7,431 bases of DNA, from positions 1-7,431 of the forward strand of contig JALNWS010000194.1 of the NCBI GenBank assembly GCA_023230755.1. Reading direction: 5' to 3'. Of the stretch, positions 4,499 through 7,431 are shown in pieces. The number at the start of each line of letters is the position of its first letter. The stretch's first letter is position 1. Source of the DNA: Azoarcus sp. Lineage in GTDB: Bacteria > Pseudomonadota > Gammaproteobacteria > Burkholderiales > Rhodocyclaceae. A program made the position numbers and the translations under genes. The notes under the pieces were generated by a model. The model was not told where the DNA came from. It saw only the letters and a program-made list of their open reading frames with translations, and made no database searches.

Positions 4499-5668
4499 AT
4501 GACTGAAAACCCGTTTCTTTCCCCACCCGACTACGAGATTTTCTGTCAGGTTGTGGATAACTATGGGGATATCGGGGTGTGCTGGCGACTTGCACGTTCG
4601 CTCGTGCACGATCACGGGTGTCGGGTGCGGCTTTGGGTGGATGACCTCGGCGCGTTTTCGCGACTGTGTCCCGCGCTGCAGAGCGCTTCGGAACAGACGG
4701 TGATCGAGGGCGTCGACATCCAGCGGTGGACCCAGCCCTTCGCACAGCTTGAGCCAGCCGCGGTGGTCATCGAGGCCTTTGCCTGCGACCTGCCTGCGGC
4801 TCACATCGAGGCCATGGCCGCGCGAGATGTCGCACCGGTGTGGATCAACCTCGAATACCTGTCGGCTGAGAACTGGGTGAGCGGTTGCCACGGTCTGGCT
4901 TCGCCTCATCCGGCGCTTGCCCTGACCAAACATTTCTTCTTTCCTGGTTTCGATACCGCAAGCGGTGGCCTGCTGCGCGAGGAAGGCCTGATTGCGGCCC
5001 GTGACGGCTTCCGTGTGAATGGGGGAAGGGAGGCGTGGCTGAGGGCAAACGAAATCGCTCTGCCGGGCGGAAATGCCCTGGTCGTCTCCCTTTTTGCCTA
5101 CGAACAAGCGGGGATGACCGATCTTGTCGAGCTGTGGGCTCAGAGCAGCCGCCCCATGCTGCTGCTGGTTCCGGAAGGGCGGGTGCTGGGCGATCTCGCA
5201 CAGGCCTTCGGCGTGCGCGAGCTGAGGGCCGGTATGCGGCTGCGCAAAGGCACTCTGTCGCTGGCCGTTCTGCCCTTCACCGATCAGGACGCTTACGACC
5301 GCTTGCTGTGGGCCTGTGATCTGAACTTCGTTCGCGGCGAGGATTCGTTTGTGCGTGCGCAATGGGCGGGAAAGCCTTTCGTCTGGCACATCTATGCGCA
5401 GGAAAACGAGGCGCACTTCGACAAACTTGATGCATTTTTGCAACGCTACTGCGTGGGCCTGGATGCGGCGTCGGCACATGCGCTCGTGACTTTCAATCAT
5501 GCCTGGAACGGGCGCGGAGAGCCCGCTGCTGCGTGGTCTGCGTTTGCCGAAGCCCTTCCCGCAATCGATGCGCACGCCCGCAGCTGGGAGGCTGAACAAA
5601 GCGCTGAGCCCGATCTCGCGCTGCGCCTGATGCATTTCTGCAACCACATCGTTGACGCGAGAGGGTAG
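4499..5668 (+). CDS. earP: EF-P arginine-32 rhamnosyltransferase EarP
   Basis: This 389-residue GT-B glycosyltransferase moves rhamnose from dTDP-rhamnose to Arg32 of elongation factor P, which activates EF-P for translating polyproline stretches. The N-terminal signature FCQVVDNYGDIGVCWRLAR (residues 15-33) contains D20 and D24, corresponding to the essential aspartates of characterised EarP proteins. SLFAYEQ (197-203) and the donor-binding block FVRGEDSFVRAQWAGKPFVW (277-296) are also typical. ATG 4499 is preferred; an in-frame TTG at 4487 would add four residues, and neither has a clear ribosome binding site. The substrate gene efp starts 63 nt downstream in the same direction. The AT-rich DnaA-box region lies immediately upstream and presumably contains its promoter. 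Confidence 0.96.
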   Translation: MTENPFLSPPDYEIFCQVVDNYGDIGVCWRLARSLVHDHGCRVRLWVDDLGAFSRLCPALQSASEQTVIEGVDIQRWTQPFAQLEPAAVVIEAFACDLPAAHIEAMAARDVAPVWINLEYLSAENWVSGCHGLASPHPALALTKHFFFPGFDTASGGLLREEGLIAARDGFRVNGGREAWLRANEIALPGGNALVVSLFAYEQAGMTDLVELWAQSSRPMLLLVPEGRVLGDLAQAFGVRELRAGMRLRKGTLSLAVLPFTDQDAYDRLLWACDLNFVRGEDSFVRAQWAGKPFVWHIYAQENEAHFDKLDAFLQRYCVGLDAASAHALVTFNHAWNGRGEPAAAWSAFAEALPAIDAHARSWEAEQSAEPDLALRLMHFCNHIVDARG

Positions 5669-5671
5669 AAT
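5666..5671 (+). promoter_or_regulatory. Possible -10 element for efp
   Basis: TAGAAT overlaps the TAG stop of earP and is followed by CGCGCGC, a layout often seen at betaproteobacterial promoters. No convincing -35 hexamer lies 16-18 nt upstream. If real, efp could be transcribed separately from earP. Confidence 0.3.
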
Positions 5672-5731
5672 CGCGCGCTTTCGTATCGGGTTTGCGTCTA
5701 CGGTCGCGCCGCATCAAGTTCAGGACACAGC

Positions 5732-6289
5732 ATGAAAACCGCACAGGAACTCCGCTCGGGCAACGTCATCATGGTCGGCGCCGACCCGCTGGTCGTACAG
5801 AAATCCGAGTACAACAAGTCCGGCCGCAACTCTGCGGTCGTGAAAATGAAGCTCAAGAACCTGCTCACCGGTGCGCCGTCGGAGTCGGTTTACAAGGCTG
5901 ACGACAAGTTTGAAGTGGTCCAGCTTGATCGCAAGGAAGTGACCTACTCCTACTTCGCCGATCCGATGTACGTGTTCATGGATGCCGACTACGAGCAGTA
6001 CGAAGTCGAAGCCGAGAACATGACCGACGCGCTCAAGTACCTCGAAGACGGCCTGGCCTGCGAAGTGGTGTTCTACAACGGCAAGGCCATCTCGGTTGAG
6101 CTGCCCAACGCCGTTGTGCGCGAAGTGGAGTACACCGAGCCGGCCGTGAAGGGCGACACTTCGGGCAAGGTGATGAAGCCGGCCCGCATCAAGACCGGTT
6201 TCGAACTGCCCGTACCGGCCTTCGTTGAAATCGGTGACAAGATCGAAATCGATACCCGAACCGACGAATACCGCGCTCGCGTGAAGTGA
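5732..6289 (+). CDS. efp: Elongation factor P (Arg32 type)
   Basis: This 185-residue protein has the full length for EF-P, which binds between the ribosomal P and E sites and relieves stalling at consecutive prolines. It has the N-terminal KOW-like domain (about 1-63), the central OB domain (about 64-127) and the C-terminal OB domain (about 130-185), ending in the signature IEIDTRTDEYRARVK. The modified loop reads KSGRNS, with Arg at exactly residue 32, the residue rhamnosylated by EarP. There is no lysine there, so the EpmA/lysylation route does not apply. AGGA at 5722-5725 lies 6 nt before the ATG. It sits directly behind earP, so the modifying enzyme and its target are made together. A terminator follows the stop. 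Confidence 0.98.
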   Translation: MKTAQELRSGNVIMVGADPLVVQKSEYNKSGRNSAVVKMKLKNLLTGAPSESVYKADDKFEVVQLDRKEVTYSYFADPMYVFMDADYEQYEVEAENMTDALKYLEDGLACEVVFYNGKAISVELPNAVVREVEYTEPAVKGDTSGKVMKPARIKTGFELPVPAFVEIGDKIEIDTRTDEYRARVK

Positions 6290-6306
6290 TTTGTATCGAT
6301 CCAAGA

Positions 6307-6334
6307 CAAGGGGCCCTGACGGGCCCTTTGTTTT
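6307..6334 (+). terminator. Rho-independent terminator of efp
   Basis: CAAGGGGCCC (6307-6316) pairs with GGGCCCTTTG (6321-6330) across a TGAC loop, with one wobble pair, and is followed by TTTT. It ends the earP-efp unit. Confidence 0.88.
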
Positions 6335-6416
6335 GGTCAATACGGGAAGTATCTGACAGAATTTTCCGGTCAGGCGGTGCAAGCTTCAAGTTGTTCAAAT
6401 GCATGAGAAGAGACTG

Positions 6417-6839
6417 ATGAAAACCCTGCTGGCCGCCATGGCCGCCGCAAGCACCCTTTTCCTCGCTGGCTGTAGCGAGGAGAAACCGGTCGACAAGGCC
6501 GAGCAATCCGCCAGCGAGGCGGTGGACGCCGCCAAAGAGGCGATCGAAAAAGCGGGTGAAGCGGCTGTAAAGGCAGGAGAAGCCGGCAAGGCGGTTGTTG
6601 AGGCCGTGACCGAGCAGGCTGCGGAACAGGCCGAGAGCGGCAGCGAGAAGGCGGCCGAGGTCGTTGAATCGGCGGGCGAAACTGCGCTTGATGCCAAGGA
6701 GGCCACGGAACAGGCGGCCAGACGGATTGCCGATGCAACACTGGAAGCCGCAAAGCGGATCAAGGACGCAGGCAAGGACGTGGTTGATGCGGTGCGTAAC
6801 AAGCCCCAGGAAACACCGCAGGACAAACCCGCGGAATAG
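6417..6839 (+). CDS. Small alanine-rich helical lipoprotein, function unknown
   Basis: This 140-residue protein starts with a lipoprotein signal: MKTLLAAMAAASTLFLAGC, with the LAGC lipobox placing the lipidated Cys at residue 19. Ser-Glu follow the Cys, which does not favour inner-membrane retention, so outer-membrane anchoring is likely. The 122-residue mature part is about one quarter alanine and otherwise mainly Glu, Lys, Val and Asp, with no Phe, Tyr, Trp, Met or His and only two Leu. Alanines recur every three or four residues (residues about 25-125), as in long amphipathic or coiled helices of the YtxH/LEA/apolipoprotein-like type. The C-terminal tail is rich in Pro, Gln and Lys. ATG 6417 is chosen because GAGAAGAG at 6405-6412 is suitably placed; ATG 6399 would add six residues. 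No family is recognised. A structural or envelope-stress role is only a guess. Confidence 0.82.
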   Translation: MKTLLAAMAAASTLFLAGCSEEKPVDKAEQSASEAVDAAKEAIEKAGEAAVKAGEAGKAVVEAVTEQAAEQAESGSEKAAEVVESAGETALDAKEATEQAARRIADATLEAAKRIKDAGKDVVDAVRNKPQETPQDKPAE

Positions 6840-6874
6840 GCTTCAGCGGCGGTTTCATGCGCTACTCACTCCTG

Positions 6875-6898
6875 ACCGGATCGGGCTGATCCGGTTTT
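6875..6898 (+). terminator. Terminator after the lipoprotein gene
   Basis: ACCGGATC (6875-6882) and GATCCGGT (6888-6895) form a perfect 8-bp stem with a GGGCT loop, followed by a short T run (6895-6898). The T tract is weak, but direction and position fit the lipoprotein gene. Confidence 0.7.
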
Positions 6899-7002
6899 GC
6901 ATGGCGCATTCGGTACGATTGTGATGACTGCTTGAACCTATCGTCCCGGGATGGGGTCTGCAGCCTACAATGACCATCTTGCGCCCCTCCAGCAGCCCAG
7001 TC

Positions 7003-7431
7003 ATGCCCGACCCCAAAGACAGCATCCGCATCCGCGGCGCACGTCAGAACAATCTCCGCAATCTCTCGCTTGACCTGTCGCTGAACCGCCTCACGGTGGT
7101 GACCGGCGTATCGGGTTCCGGCAAGTCCTCGCTGGTGTTCGACACCTTGTATGCCGAGGGGCAGCGCCGCTACGTGGAGACCTTCTCGCCCTATGCGCGG
7201 CAGTTCCTCGACCGCATGGACAAGCCGCAGGTTGACCGGATCGAGGGGGTGCCGCCGGCGATCGCGATCGATCAGACCAGCCAGGTGCGCACCTCGCGCT
7301 CCACTGTCGGGACCATGACCGAGCTGGCGGACCACTTCAAGCTGCTCTATGCCCGCGCCTCAAGTCTGTACTGCCGTTGCTGCGGCAAGCCGGTCAAGCG
7401 CGACTCGGTCGACAGCATCGGTGAGGACCTC
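7003..7431 (+). CDS. UvrA-family excinuclease ATPase, N-terminal fragment (non-canonical type)
   Basis: The first 143 residues of a gene that runs out of the window. UvrA proteins are ABC-type ATPases that recognise DNA damage in nucleotide excision repair. The opening IRIRGARQNNLRNLSLDL, the Walker A motif GVSGSGKS (35-42), AEGQRRYVE (51-59), YARQFL (64-69), SRSTVGTMTEL (98-108) and the first cysteine pair of a zinc site, YCRCCG (C124, C127), place it firmly in the family. Several blocks differ from ordinary UvrA as I recall it: FSPYARQFLDRMDKPQVDRI instead of SAYARQFL with MEKPDVD, and PPAIAIDQ instead of SPAISIEQ. This resembles the second, often very long UvrA class with duplicated ATPase units, so it may be a paralogue. 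The start ATG 7003 has no strong ribosome binding site but matches the family N-terminus. Confidence 0.88.
   Translation, partial: MPDPKDSIRIRGARQNNLRNLSLDLSLNRLTVVTGVSGSGKSSLVFDTLYAEGQRRYVETFSPYARQFLDRMDKPQVDRIEGVPPAIAIDQTSQVRTSRSTVGTMTELADHFKLLYARASSLYCRCCGKPVKRDSVDSIGEDL

Noticed and set aside
4412..5647. A 411-codon open frame on the minus strand
   Set aside because: It is the complement of earP, whose family motifs are unambiguous. The minus-strand translation has no recognisable domain and reflects GC-rich codon structure.
5720..6382. A 220-codon minus-strand open frame
   Set aside because: It is opposite efp and would run through the efp terminator; efp is certain.
6966..6971. TACAAT as a -10 box for the UvrA-family gene
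   Set aside because: TTGAAC at 6932-6937 is the only -35-like hexamer nearby and is 28 nt away, too far for a normal promoter.
6862..7335. A 157-codon minus-strand open frame
   Set aside because: It overlaps the UvrA N-terminus and the lipoprotein terminator on the opposite strand and has no family features.

Overview
The window looks like ordinary chromosome from a GC-rich Betaproteobacterium, most likely of the Azoarcus/Thauera/Aromatoleum type (Rhodocyclales). That placement is inferred from codon use, protein flavour, and the pairing of earP with an EF-P that carries arginine at position 32. No tRNA, rRNA, CRISPR array, transposase or phage gene was found.

Layout: (1) Positions 1-1448 hold the 3' end of gabD (succinate-semialdehyde dehydrogenase) and, 10 nt later, an iron-dependent alcohol dehydrogenase, closed by a rho-independent terminator. 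The pair could oxidise an alcohol to an aldehyde and then to an acid, for example 4-hydroxybutyrate to succinate. (2) Positions 1505-1787 are an AT-rich non-coding gap between two convergent genes, with two perfect DnaA boxes and an AT-rich repeat tract. (3) Positions 1788-3350 on the minus strand hold a TTG-started SRPBCC (AtaL-like/DUF1857) protein followed by rdgC, each with its own terminator. (4) Positions 3351-3473 are a divergent promoter region with an 18-bp perfect palindrome. (5) Positions 3474-4261 hold an RsuA-type 16S rRNA pseudouridine synthase and a strong terminator. (6) Positions 4262-4498 are a second AT-rich non-coding region with another perfect DnaA box and a long inverted repeat. 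(7) Positions 4499-6334 hold earP and efp, an enzyme and its substrate, then a terminator. (8) Positions 6417-6898 hold a small alanine-rich lipoprotein and its terminator. (9) From 7003 to the end is the N-terminus of a UvrA-family ATPase whose signature residues differ from canonical UvrA.

The most unusual signal is not a gene. Non-coding regions 2 and 6 carry versions of the same element of about 30 bp, matching at 25 of 29 aligned bases. Each has a perfect TTATCCACA DnaA box followed on the same strand by an AT-rich TCTTTATA tract. The copies are in opposite orientation, about 2.6 kb apart, and flank the rdgC/SRPBCC/rsuA block. Four exact DnaA boxes occur in the window, against roughly 0.06 expected by chance at even base composition. 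This resembles origin or DnaA-titration architecture at a place with no dnaA gene. Its function is unproven.
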